From JARRKC01 sp963723965 (lineage in GTDB: Bacteria > Acidobacteriota > UBA6911 > RPQK01 > JAPXNP01), in NCBI GenBank assembly GCA_963723965.1, contig CAVRSV010000014.1:186001-250000 (forward strand): a stretch of 64,000 bases of DNA, written 5' to 3'. Shown here piece after piece: positions 42,473 through 51,181 of this stretch. Each line of letters begins with the position of its first letter. Position 1 is the first letter of the stretch. The notes beneath the pieces are model-generated. The model searched no databases. It saw only the letters and a list, made by a program, of their open reading frames with translations, and was not told the origin of the DNA. The translations under genes were made by a program, and so were the position numbers.

Positions 42473-45136
42473 CTAAAAGACCAGGCGGAGTTGAGCCTGA
42501 AACGCCCGCGGCGTGACGAAGTGCGTTCCGCTGAAGGTCGATAGGAAATTGTACAGGGCCACCCTGTCCGTAAGATTCAGCGCCGTCAGGCGGAGATTGA
42601 GCCGGTAGCGGTCGGTCTTCAGCAGATTGTCGAATCCGAGACCCAGGTCGAAGAGGTGCCGGGGGGCGATGCGTGCCGGATTCGTGTCTGCATTCTCGGT
42701 CCCCGGCGCCGGAATGCGCAGGCGCGTGGCACCCCACTGTGGGTAAGGAAGATCGCAGGTGGTGATCCGGCCGGCGGAGGTCGCATAGGTGGATCCGCAA
42801 TGGAAGCCGATGGCAGCCTGCTGATCGCCGTCCAGGCTGAGAGCCGCCTCCAGATCGGGCACCGAGCCCGCCACCAGACCGCTGTCGTACCTCCAGGTCA
42901 GGGCGATCCAGGGGCCGCGTTTGGGGAACTGGTACTGGAAGTGAGTGGACTGCTGGAAGACCTGGTCATGGTCGATCCGGAAGACTCCCGTGTCGAGGGG
43001 CGAGTTGAAGATCAGCCCTCCGTTTTCGGGGCCGAAGAAACGAGAGCGGGTGTGGCCCATGACCGAGTATGCACTGAAACCGTGCAGGTTGGTGAGGTTG
43101 ATGCGCAGGCCGAGCCCGTCGATTTTGGACTTTCTCCATTCGATGGGGAAGGTGAGAGGGGTGTTAAAGAGAACGTCAAAATCATAGGCATTCCGGGTGT
43201 ATTTCCAGAAGTAGTCGGCATTCACGACGATTCGCCGACCCAGGGCCTGCTGGATTCCGGCGTTGAACTGGTTGCGACGCCCGGCCTGGAGCGGGACCTC
43301 CTGCAGCGCACCCAGAACCCGAGTGGCGAGCCCGCCGGCCCCCGTGGCGCTCGACAGGAGCAGATTCTCGTTGTACGGCGTCTCCAGGAAGCGGCCATAG
43401 GAGGCTCTCAGTACGGTCGTGGAGGGTGCGACGAGATAGGCGACGCCGACGCGGGGCTCGAGCTGGTTGGCCCGGCTGAGGCCGCGGTAGAAGTCGGCGC
43501 GCAGGCCTGTGTTCAGGGTGAAGTTTCCCAGCTTCATCGCATCCTGGCCGTAGAAGGACAGCTCCTTGATGTCGCCCGAAGCATGGAAATGGAACAGCCG
43601 GCCGCCCCGCGAGAGATCGTACGGAACCAGGCCCGGCAGGAGATCCGGATTGGCCCGGAAACCTGCACCCGAGCACTGCGTCGGCTCGGTGATGGTCGGG
43701 TCCGTTACCGGATGGCCCGACGCGTCGAGGCAGATCGGGTTAAAGGCGGGATCGGTCAGCCCTGTGTCGAAGTTTTCGGTCAGCAGGTGATGCTGAAGCT
43801 GTACACCCATCCGGGCGTTGTGAATTCCCTTCGAATAGGAGAGGTCGGTCCGGGCGCCGAGGGCGGCCAGACGCCGGTCTTGGGAGAGCGTCGCCGGCGT
43901 ATCGTGGAAGGGATTTCCGCTGGGGAAGTACTGGACGTGGTCGAGGCGAAAGAAGAGATTCGACGTCAACAGAGTGGTGGTGTTGAAGAGATGGGTCCAG
44001 CCCGGGGCGATATTCAGCGAGCGCACCTGCTGTCGCTGGTCCTGGCCGGCCGCCGACTGCGTGTAGGTGTTCGGGATCTGAAACCAGGAGCGACCGACGG
44101 AGAGATTCAGGTGGAAGGAGTCTGCGGCACTGGGCTGGAAATCGATTCGGTCGAAGATGCCCTGTCCGTTTCCGGTATCGTGCAGTGCCGTAAACTCGGG
44201 CGAATCGAGGAACCGGCGCGAGTCTGTGACGTTGGCAGTCAGGAAATTCCCCCATTTCTCCCCGCCCATGCCCAGGCTGAAATCCTCAGTGGTCGTCCCA
44301 AAGGATCCGTACTGCACGGAGAGGCTGCCGTGCGCAGGTGTCTCCCCCAGACCTGACCGGGTCACGGCATCGATGACCAGGCTGGTCTTGTCTCCGTACT
44401 CTGCCGGAGGCGTGCCGGAGATGACTTCCATCGACTGGATGGCATCGAGTGCGAGCTGGGTGGAGAAGAGCTTGCTGTTCTGGTCGTTGATGGGCTGGTT
44501 GTCCAGGGAGACGGCCGCCTGCGCGTGGTCTCCGAGGGGGTGGAACATGCCGTTGGCATCCGCGGCGATGCCCGGCGTGGCATTCGTGACGACCTGGCTC
44601 ATCCCGATCGTCGCGTTCTCGATGGGCAGCTTGGCGATGAGGCTGCTGTCGAGGTCGGTGTGGGCGATCGGGGTATCTTCGACGAGACCGGTCGATGCGG
44701 CCTCGACGGTCACTTCATCCGAAGTCGTCTCGATCTGGAGGGTCAGCTCGAAGTCGATGGGGACGGAAGTCCGCACCGTGACCGCCCGATCGAGGCTCTG
44801 AAAGCCGGCGGCGGAAACGATCAATTGATAGGGGTTGAAGGGCACGTTCGAAAACTCGAAGTGCCCGGAGGCATCGGTCGTGACGCTGCGCTGGAAACCC
44901 GAGACCGGGTTTCGCAGGAGTACCAGGGCGCCGCTGAAGACGGCGGAGGACGGATCGAGCACCGTTCCGCGGACGGTGCCGGAACTTCCCAGCGACTGTG
45001 CGTCGACGGGAACGGAAGACACGATGGCTGTGAACAGGAACCAGCTGATCGCGAGGAAGACAGCGGTTCCCGAATTGGCGAGGGAACGCCTGAACGGGCC
45101 AGGCACAGCCTGGCAGATACGGGCATCGGACTGCAT
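42473..45136 (-). CDS. TonB-dependent outer-membrane receptor
   Basis: The 887-residue receptor has a signal sequence, a carboxypeptidase-regulatory-like domain (about 50-130, starting GTVRGTVLDPSSAVFSGALV), a plug domain and a large beta-barrel ending in the outer-membrane C-terminal pattern LRLVF. The N-terminal extension is common in Acidobacteriota and Bacteroidota. It takes up a ligand across the outer membrane using TonB energy; the ligand is unknown. AGGAG lies eight bases ahead of the ATG. The small Cys/His protein ends 54 bases upstream, so the two are probably co-transcribed. Confidence 0.92.
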   Translation of the reverse strand: MQSDARICQAVPGPFRRSLANSGTAVFLAISWFLFTAIVSSVPVDAQSLGSSGTVRGTVLDPSSAVFSGALVLLRNPVSGFQRSVTTDASGHFEFSNVPFNPYQLIVSAAGFQSLDRAVTVRTSVPIDFELTLQIETTSDEVTVEAASTGLVEDTPIAHTDLDSSLIAKLPIENATIGMSQVVTNATPGIAADANGMFHPLGDHAQAAVSLDNQPINDQNSKLFSTQLALDAIQSMEVISGTPPAEYGDKTSLVIDAVTRSGLGETPAHGSLSVQYGSFGTTTEDFSLGMGGEKWGNFLTANVTDSRRFLDSPEFTALHDTGNGQGIFDRIDFQPSAADSFHLNLSVGRSWFQIPNTYTQSAAGQDQRQQVRSLNIAPGWTHLFNTTTLLTSNLFFRLDHVQYFPSGNPFHDTPATLSQDRRLAALGARTDLSYSKGIHNARMGVQLQHHLLTENFDTGLTDPAFNPICLDASGHPVTDPTITEPTQCSGAGFRANPDLLPGLVPYDLSRGGRLFHFHASGDIKELSFYGQDAMKLGNFTLNTGLRADFYRGLSRANQLEPRVGVAYLVAPSTTVLRASYGRFLETPYNENLLLSSATGAGGLATRVLGALQEVPLQAGRRNQFNAGIQQALGRRIVVNADYFWKYTRNAYDFDVLFNTPLTFPIEWRKSKIDGLGLRINLTNLHGFSAYSVMGHTRSRFFGPENGGLIFNSPLDTGVFRIDHDQVFQQSTHFQYQFPKRGPWIALTWRYDSGLVAGSVPDLEAALSLDGDQQAAIGFHCGSTYATSAGRITTCDLPYPQWGATRLRIPAPGTENADTNPARIAPRHLFDLGLGFDNLLKTDRYRLNLRLTALNLTDRVALYNFLSTFSGTHFVTPRAFQAQLRLVF

Positions 45137-45190
45137 GGGTCACACTCCTGAAGAGGATCGGTTACCGGCGATGGAGGGAATCCGAGTTCT

Positions 45191-45559
45191 TCAGGAACGG
45201 GGCGGATCGCGTCCGCGGAGGGAGGTGCGGCCCAGAAAGACGTAGCGGGAGGGAACTGGGCGAGGGGCATCGCCGGCGGGGGCGAACAGTGTGGCAACCT
45301 CCCCGATCCCGGCGTGGACGATCAGGCCATGCTCGGCCACGTGACAGGCCGGGCAGGGCAGCAACGGAGGCTCCGCCGGTTGCGCGTGGGGGCGGGCGTC
45401 GAAACGTGACCCCAGGGTCGAGAGTTCCAGCGCGTCGAGGCCGTGATGATGCAGCTGCAGGACACAGAAGAGATGAAGCTGCAGAAGCCCCGCAGCGATA
45501 ACCAACGAGTGTCCGCAGTCTGTGTCGAAGAGGTACCACCGGAACCTTCGAATTGTCAC
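45191..45559 (-). CDS. Small exported Cys/His protein ahead of the TonB receptor gene
   Basis: The 122-residue protein has one hydrophobic segment near the N terminus (LVIAAGLLQLHLFCVL), a following LHHHGLDALE, a CPACHVAEH motif and a C-terminal RTSLRGRDPPRS tail. The HHHG and CxxC-H elements suggest metal binding. I know comparable short proteins next to TonB receptors but cannot name a family. GTG 45559 is the only reasonable start and has no close Shine-Dalgarno, so the N terminus is uncertain. It probably shares a transcript with the receptor gene. Confidence 0.55.
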   Translation of the reverse strand: MTIRRFRWYLFDTDCGHSLVIAAGLLQLHLFCVLQLHHHGLDALELSTLGSRFDARPHAQPAEPPLLPCPACHVAEHGLIVHAGIGEVATLFAPAGDAPRPVPSRYVFLGRTSLRGRDPPRS

Positions 45560-45882
45560 CGGATCCGGGGCCCAGATCCTCCCCCGTCGGATCGATTCCG
45601 GGCCGTTCCGATCACTGTGAAAATATCAGTCCGTGAATTACTGAAAGTGTCAACATTCTCATCGATTGAAGATTCGAAGTCAACCGGATCGGGTGAACGG
45701 GAAACCTCTGGAAGTGTCCACTGAAGTCAACTAATATGTTTACGACTTCTACAATTAACGTCGGGCTCTCGACGGGGACGGAACCGCGCCGTCCTGCGTG
45801 TGGCTGCTGGGGAGGCAGGGGTTTTCCCGTGATTGGGGATCGTCGGGTGCCCTCCGAGGAGAACGGCCTTACGGAGGTAAAC
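45560..45882. promoter_or_regulatory. Divergent control region with repeated sites and a structured leader
   Basis: This AT-richer gap separates the TonB-receptor operon (-) and a secreted protein gene (+). Four related sites read AGTGTCAAC (45646-45654), AGTCAAC (45678-45684), AGTGTCCAC (45713-45721) and AGTCAAC (45725-45731). The last overlaps the putative -35 of TCAACT-N17-TACAAT (-10 at 45750-45755), with +1 near 45762. The leader then holds a GGACGG/CCGTCC hairpin (45776-45794) and a Shine-Dalgarno-hiding hairpin. Confidence 0.5.
45851..45877 (+). promoter_or_regulatory. Hairpin sequestering the Shine-Dalgarno
   Basis: CCTCCG (45851-45856) pairs perfectly with CGGAGG (45872-45877), the Shine-Dalgarno of the gene starting at 45883. 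The loop itself holds AGGAG, too far from the ATG to serve. This would let RNA folding control translation. Confidence 0.5.
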
Positions 45883-46680
45883 ATGAGACGGTTTTGGCTT
45901 CTTTCCCTTCTTTTCGTCTTTGGGGCATTCCAATCGATGTTCGGAAAGACCTTTTCGCAACTGGCTCTTGGCGGCCTGCCCGGCGCTGGTGAGCACTATG
46001 AATGCATCATCTTGATTTCGAACATGAGTGACGAAGCCTGGCATGGTCGGATGACTGCGCTCACCGGGAATGATCAGAATTGGACGGTCCGCTGGGTGGC
46101 TGGCGAGACTCAGCTGGACACCCACTCTGTAAATGTCGATCTGGTGCCGCGCGGCACCTTGAAGGTGACGCTCAAAAGCGTGGATGGAAGCCTGGGTACC
46201 GGGTACCTCAATCTGAACTGGAGGTATGTTTCCGGGGCGTCCATCGAAAACACTCTGGCCATCGCAGTCACCTATTTCTATAACCTCCTGGATCAAACCG
46301 GAGATGTCCTCGATTGTGTGTCGGTTCCGGAATCCAGGTCGGACACCGAGTTCATGCTGCCGGTCGAGTACATACCGAACAAGGTGGACACTGGAATAGC
46401 ATGGAGCCCTTCGAGCGACGCCGTCGATGCGCAGTTCTCGCTGCATTTTGAGCTTGTGGACGCTTCAGGGACCGTGGTCGCCACCTCGGACCGCCCCTAC
46501 GAGGGGCAAAATGCCAAATTCGTCAGCGAATTGTTCCCTCAGGCTGCCCAAGCCGGAGCGTTCATTGGAAGGGTCAGGATCACCAGCGATGGAATCGGTA
46601 TGTGCACGACGGCGCTTCGACTCGTGTATACGCGGAGCGGCATCCAACTGACGGGAGCTCCCCCCGAACGGCTCTATTAG
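45883..46680 (+). CDS. Secreted protein of two beta modules
   Basis: The 265-residue exported protein has a leader of about 23 residues (ending SMFG). It has two modules: one beginning FSQLALGGLPGAGEHYECII, and a second beginning FMLPVEYIPNKVDTGIAW and ending in LVYTRSGIQ. The pattern F-x-P-x-G-TGIA-x-L-x-DASGTVV matches the modules of the giant protein at 16657-20205. Only a structural or adhesive role can be guessed. The ATG at 45883 is chosen for the CGGAGG Shine-Dalgarno and the signal peptide. Confidence 0.65.
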   Translation: MRRFWLLSLLFVFGAFQSMFGKTFSQLALGGLPGAGEHYECIILISNMSDEAWHGRMTALTGNDQNWTVRWVAGETQLDTHSVNVDLVPRGTLKVTLKSVDGSLGTGYLNLNWRYVSGASIENTLAIAVTYFYNLLDQTGDVLDCVSVPESRSDTEFMLPVEYIPNKVDTGIAWSPSSDAVDAQFSLHFELVDASGTVVATSDRPYEGQNAKFVSELFPQAAQAGAFIGRVRITSDGIGMCTTALRLVYTRSGIQLTGAPPERLY

Positions 46681-46882
46681 TCGGAGTTTGAGCTCAGCGA
46701 TGTCGGCAGATGCGAAGGGGGTTCGTTCCGCTGAAATCGGTCTTTCCAGTTTGCCTCCTGATTGATCGCCGGAGCCGGCTGACTTAGGTGGCTTGCCGAC
46801 ACATCGTGGAACGGCTGAGCCCGGATGGGCTATTCTTCTCAACGGCTGTTGCGTCGTGCAGTGGCCTTCAGAGAGGAGAACT

Positions 46883-48220
46883 ATGTCCGCTGGAAGTTTG
46901 CCTGTTCTGCGAACGGCGGTGATTCTCATCGCCTCGGTATCGACGTTCTTCACCCTGGGTCAGACCCCTGAGCGATCGTCCGCGGGGAGTTCCCGTGCGT
47001 TCGCCACCGTGCTGCGTCCGGCGTGGGTCTTCGATGGGACGACACTACGCCAGGGATGGGCTGTGATCGTCGAAGGGGACCGCATCACAGCCGTCGGTCC
47101 AACGGTGGAGCTGGCATCCACCGCAGGAGCCCGCGTCATCGACTTACCGCGTGTGACCTTGCTTCCCGGCCTCATCGAGGGCCATTCTCATCTCTTTCTG
47201 CACCCCTACGACGAGACCCCCTGGGACGACCAGGTGCTCCGAGAACCGTTGGCTTTGAGGACCGCCAGGGCGGTGGTGGCAGCCGAGACCACTCTGCGGG
47301 CCGGCATCACGACGGAGCGCGACCTGGGGACGGAAGGCGCGGGATTTGCCGACGTGGGACTCCGAGAGGCCATTGATGAAGGCATCGTCCCGGGGCCACG
47401 GTTACTCGTGGCAGGCCGGGCGATCGTTGCGACGGGCAGCTACGGACCGAAAGGGGCGCCCGAATGGACGCTGCCGAAAGGAGCCGAAGCCGCGGGCGGT
47501 GTCGACGATCTGACGCGGGTCGTTCGAGGGCAGATCGGCCGTGGAGTGGACTGGGTCAAGGTCTATGCCGACTACCGGTGGGGAACCCATGGCGAGGCCG
47601 AGCCCACCTTCACTCAGGATGAATTGAACCTTCTCGTGAAGATTGCCAATAGCTCGGGTCGGTCGGTTTCCGCACACGCAGCAACGGCGGAGGGAATGCG
47701 GCGGTCGACATTGGCGGGAGTCACGACCATCGAACACGGAGACGAAGGAACGCCGGAGGTTTTCCGACTGATGGCTTCACGCGGGGTCGCGCTCTTTCCT
47801 ACGTTGGCGGCCTCCGAGGCCGTCTCGATTTACGCCGGATGGAAAAGGGGTGAGGAACCCGAACCTGAGAGGATCCTCAAGAAGCGAGCGTCCTTTCGTG
47901 CCGCCCTTGACGCCGGCGTGCCGATCGGTTTTGGAGGCGACGTCGGCGTCTTTGCGCATGGGGAGAATGTCCGCGAGCTGGAGTTGATGGTGGAGTACGG
48001 CATGACTCCGCTTCAGGCCGTCACCGCCGCAACTTCGGGCAATGCCAAGATCCTTCACCTGGAGGATCGAGGGCGAGTGGGGAAGGGTCTGCTGGCCGAC
48101 CTGGTCGGTGTCGAAGGGGACCCGACGAGCGACATCTCGGCTCTCAGAAAGGTGCGTTTCGTCATGAAAGGCGGCGAGATCATTCAGGGTCCGGCGGACA
48201 GTGAGAGAATGAAGCCATGA
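46883..48220 (+). CDS. Exported amidohydrolase-family metal hydrolase
   Basis: The 445-residue protein has an N-terminal leader (residues 8-26) and an amidohydrolase TIM barrel. The metal site is seen in LLPGLIEGHSHLFLH (HxH), the Lys of DWVKVYADYRWG, SAHAATAEGM, IEHGDEG and the final Asp in GFGGDVGVF. Relatives hydrolyse prolidase-type or other cyclic amide substrates; the substrate here is unknown. GAGAGGAGAA precedes the ATG at 46883. The DinB gene starts inside its stop codon. Confidence 0.85.
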   Translation: MSAGSLPVLRTAVILIASVSTFFTLGQTPERSSAGSSRAFATVLRPAWVFDGTTLRQGWAVIVEGDRITAVGPTVELASTAGARVIDLPRVTLLPGLIEGHSHLFLHPYDETPWDDQVLREPLALRTARAVVAAETTLRAGITTERDLGTEGAGFADVGLREAIDEGIVPGPRLLVAGRAIVATGSYGPKGAPEWTLPKGAEAAGGVDDLTRVVRGQIGRGVDWVKVYADYRWGTHGEAEPTFTQDELNLLVKIANSSGRSVSAHAATAEGMRRSTLAGVTTIEHGDEGTPEVFRLMASRGVALFPTLAASEAVSIYAGWKRGEEPEPERILKKRASFRAALDAGVPIGFGGDVGVFAHGENVRELELMVEYGMTPLQAVTAATSGNAKILHLEDRGRVGKGLLADLVGVEGDPTSDISALRKVRFVMKGGEIIQGPADSERMKP

Positions 48221-48690
48221 ACCCAGACAAGATCCTGAGAGAGCAATTGGTTGCGCTGCTCAAGGGAGGCCAGGCGCACCTGAGCCCCCCGCAGATTCTG
48301 CGGGGAGTTCCCCCCGAGTTGAGAGGCCGACGGCCGGAGGGCGCCGCCCATACGCCGTGGCAGCTGCTCGAGCATTTGCGGATCGCCCAGTGGGACATCC
48401 TGGAGTTCAGTCGCGACCCGAAGCACGTGTCGCCCAAATGGCCCGACGGGTACTGGCCGGAGTCGGCTGCACCGGCGACGGACGCCGCCTGGGAAGAAAG
48501 CGTGAAGGCCTTCTTCTCGGACAATGAGGCAATGCAGGCGCTGGTGGCCGACCCTGCCACGGATCTCTACGCTCCCATCCCTCACGGCAAGGGGCAGACG
48601 ATCCTGCGCGAGGCGATTCTGACGGGCGATCATAATGCCTACCACCTCGGACAATTCGTCCAGGTTCGGCGGATGCTGGGCTGCTTCTGA
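48217..48690 (+). CDS. DinB/YfiT-like four-helix protein
   Basis: The 157-residue DinB-superfamily protein has a four-helix bundle with metal-site His residues in HTPWQLLEHLRIAQW and GDHNAYHLGQF (HxxxH). Members include thiol transferases (bacillithiol, mycothiol) and proteins of unknown role. The ATG overlaps the amidohydrolase TGA (ATGA), indicating translational coupling. Confidence 0.85.
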   Translation: MNPDKILREQLVALLKGGQAHLSPPQILRGVPPELRGRRPEGAAHTPWQLLEHLRIAQWDILEFSRDPKHVSPKWPDGYWPESAAPATDAAWEESVKAFFSDNEAMQALVADPATDLYAPIPHGKGQTILREAILTGDHNAYHLGQFVQVRRMLGCF

Positions 48691-48833
48691 TCGGGCGGAA
48701 CGAAGGACCCCTTCTGCGACCCGGCGGCGCCGTCGAGACCGGCTCAAGAGGATTGGGGCGGCACCCCCGCAAATGACGAGTCCATCTCCCGGCGCCTCCC
48801 TTCCATTCCCCGAAGCCGTTCCATATACTCGGG

Positions 48834-48839
48834 ATGGAA
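48834..48839 (+). promoter_or_regulatory. -10 box TATACT of pruA
   Basis: The ten-base context CATATACTCG is shared with the box ahead of the giant secreted protein gene. It lies 35 bases before the ATG at 48874. Confidence 0.4.
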
Positions 48840-48873
48840 GCGCTTTGGTCCCAGCTTTTCGAGGAGATCCAAC

Positions 48874-50508
48874 ATGAGAAACGGCATCGCTGCAGTCCCC
48901 ATGGCCGCCAATGAACCCATCCGGCAGTACCGACCCGGCAGTCCGGAACGGGAGAGCCTCAAGAAGACCCTGTCGGAGCTGAAGAGCACGACCTTCGAGA
49001 TTCCTCTGATCATTGGGGGACGGGAAATCAAGACGGGCCGAATGGGGGAGTGTCGGATGCCGCATGCCCACGGACACGTCCTGGCGACCTACCACCAGGC
49101 CGGTCCGGAAGAGGTGGCCCTGGCCGTCGAGGAGAGCCAGAAAGCATGGCAGAGTTGGTCCGCCATGCCCTGGGAGGACCGCGTCGCCATCTTCCGCCGG
49201 ATGGCCGTGCTGTTGGCCGGACCCTACCGGGATCTCCTGAACGCCTCCACCATGCTCGGACAAAGCAAAACCGTGTTTCAGGCGGAAATCGATTCGGCCT
49301 GCGAGCTCATCGACTTCTTCAATTTCAATTGCAGCTATCTGGCCCAGATCTACGCCGACCAGCCGCCCTACAGCTCCACGGGCACCTGGAATCAACTGGA
49401 GTATCGACCGCTCGAAGGCTTCGTCTTCGCAGTGACTCCCTTCAACTTCACTTCCATCGCCGGGAACCTGCCGACCTCCCCGGCCCTGATGGGCAATGTC
49501 GTGCTGTGGAAGCCGGCGTCCTCGGCCGTGTACTCGGCCTACTTCCTGGCTCGGCTCTTCCGGGAGGCTGGGATCCCCGACGGCGTCATCAACTTCATCC
49601 CGGGTCCGGGTTCCAGGGTGGGAGCCCCCGCTCTGGACGACCCGCGTCTGGCCGGAATCCATTTCACCGGTTCGACCGAGGTCTTTCAGCAGATGTGGAC
49701 CAAGGTGGGAGCCAATATCCGGCAGTACCGGGTCTACCCCAGGATCGTCGGGGAAACGGGCGGCAAGGACTACATTTTCGTGCACGAATCCGCGGGTGTC
49801 GACGAGACGGTGACGGCCCTCGTGCGGGGGGCTTTCGAATACCAGGGGCAGAAGTGCTCCGCCGCCTCCCGCGCCTACATCCCGGACACGCTCTGGCCGC
49901 AGATCAGGGAGAAGTATGTGGCCGCGGTCGAGTCGATCGCGATGGGCGACATCGAGGACTTCAGCAACTTCATGGGCGCCGTCATCGACCGCGGCGCTTT
50001 CAAGAGCATCACGGCGTACATCGACTTTGCCGCGCAGAGTGCCGATGCCGAGATCATCACCGGTGGGCACTACGACGACGCGACCGGCTATTTCATCGAG
50101 CCCACGACGATCGTCACCACGAATCCGGATTTCAGGACGATGGTCGAAGAGATCTTCGGTCCGGTGCTGACCATCTTTGTCTACCAGGCGAGCCAGTACG
50201 AGGCTGCGTTGCGCGTGTGTGACGCCACCAGCCCATACGCGCTGACCGGCTCCATTTTTGCCCGGGATCGAGCGGCTGTGATCCGGGCGCGCGAGATTCT
50301 CACGCACAACGCGGGCAATTTCTACATCAACGACAAACCGACGGGTGCCGTCGTCGGACAGCAACCGTTCGGGGGAGCCCGCGCTTCAGGGACGAACGAC
50401 AAAGCCGGGTCCGCGCTGAACCTGCTGCGCTGGGCCAGCGTCCGCACGATCAAGGAGAACTATCTGCCGCCCACGGACTACCGCTATCCTCACATGGGCG
50501 GGCAGTAG
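48874..50508 (+). CDS. pruA: L-glutamate gamma-semialdehyde (P5C) dehydrogenase
   Basis: This enzyme oxidises glutamate gamma-semialdehyde to glutamate with NAD+, the last step of proline degradation. The 544-residue product is the stand-alone type (no PutA domain), as in ALDH4. Visible motifs include the Rossmann-binding GNVVLWKPASSAVYSA, HFTGSTEVF, general-base Glu in IVGETGGKD and catalytic Cys in YQGQKCSAASR. GAGGAG lies ahead of the ATG. No proline dehydrogenase is nearby. A hairpin follows the stop. Confidence 0.93.
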   Translation: MRNGIAAVPMAANEPIRQYRPGSPERESLKKTLSELKSTTFEIPLIIGGREIKTGRMGECRMPHAHGHVLATYHQAGPEEVALAVEESQKAWQSWSAMPWEDRVAIFRRMAVLLAGPYRDLLNASTMLGQSKTVFQAEIDSACELIDFFNFNCSYLAQIYADQPPYSSTGTWNQLEYRPLEGFVFAVTPFNFTSIAGNLPTSPALMGNVVLWKPASSAVYSAYFLARLFREAGIPDGVINFIPGPGSRVGAPALDDPRLAGIHFTGSTEVFQQMWTKVGANIRQYRVYPRIVGETGGKDYIFVHESAGVDETVTALVRGAFEYQGQKCSAASRAYIPDTLWPQIREKYVAAVESIAMGDIEDFSNFMGAVIDRGAFKSITAYIDFAAQSADAEIITGGHYDDATGYFIEPTTIVTTNPDFRTMVEEIFGPVLTIFVYQASQYEAALRVCDATSPYALTGSIFARDRAAVIRAREILTHNAGNFYINDKPTGAVVGQQPFGGARASGTNDKAGSALNLLRWASVRTIKENYLPPTDYRYPHMGGQ

Positions 50509-50515
50509 TCGGGCG

Positions 50516-50548
50516 TCGGGAACTCGTCATTCGAGATCATGTTCCCGA
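50516..50548 (+). terminator. Hairpin downstream of pruA
   Basis: TCGGGAAC (50516-50523) pairs perfectly with GTTCCCGA (50541-50548), with an inner CTCG/CGAG stem. It begins eight bases after the pruA stop. A further stem CGGGTC/GACCCG (50580-50596) follows. There is no T-tract. Confidence 0.45.
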
Positions 50549-50687
50549 GATCCCCCTGAGCCGGTCTTAATTGAGCCGCCGGGTCGTCGAGACCCGAAGC
50601 ACTTTCCCATTTTCCCGGTTGCCCGTCGTCGGCGCGCGGCGAATAATAGGGACACTGTCTTCCGGATGCCATGCAAAGGAGGTTCTT

Positions 50688-51158
50688 ATGCCCTGGACCC
50701 AGGTCAAAGAGTTCCTTGACAAGCAGAGCATTCCCTACGTGACCATCACTCACTCGCCCGCCTACACCGCGCAGGGAATCGCCGCCACCGCGCACGTGCG
50801 GGGCAAGGAACTCGCCAAGACGGTGATCATCAAGGTGAACGGCAAGCTGGCCATGGCGGTCTTGCCGGCGCCCTACAAGATCAACTTCGACCGTCTCAAG
50901 GAAGCCCTTGGCGACCCCGACGCCGCGCTGGCTGCCGAGCACGAGTTCGAGCATCTCTTTCCGGATTGCGAACTGGGAGCGATGCCGCCGTTCGGGAATC
51001 TCTACGAGATGGACGTCTACGTGGCGCACAGCCTGAGCGAAGACGAGGAGATCGCCTTCAATGCCGGATCCCACTCCGAATTGATCCGAATGGCGTACCG
51101 CGACTTCGAGCGACTGGTACACCCGAAGGTCCGGCATTTCACAACCCACGCCGGGTAG
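50688..51158 (+). CDS. YbaK/ProX-type aminoacyl-tRNA deacylase
   Basis: The 156-residue protein of the YbaK/INS family hydrolyses mischarged aminoacyl-tRNAs, such as Cys- or Ala-tRNA(Pro). It contains the conserved Lys in ELAKTVIIKVNGK and the substrate-loop motif GAMPPFGN. The start at 50688 follows AAAGGAGG by six bases. It lies near pruA and probably has its own promoter (TAATAG near 50642-50647). Confidence 0.85.
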   Translation: MPWTQVKEFLDKQSIPYVTITHSPAYTAQGIAATAHVRGKELAKTVIIKVNGKLAMAVLPAPYKINFDRLKEALGDPDAALAAEHEFEHLFPDCELGAMPPFGNLYEMDVYVAHSLSEDEEIAFNAGSHSELIRMAYRDFERLVHPKVRHFTTHAG

Positions 51159-51181
51159 GCGGGCCTGAATCGGAGTCTCCG

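Noticed and set aside
22879..45136. SusC/SusD-type polysaccharide utilisation locus
   Set aside because: The TonB receptor lacks a SusD partner and is far from the glycosidase genes, which use an SSS symporter instead.
45762..45883. Known riboswitch in the leader of the secreted protein gene
   Set aside because: By-eye comparison with c-di-GMP-I and fluoride aptamer consensus did not match. Only the hairpins are reported.
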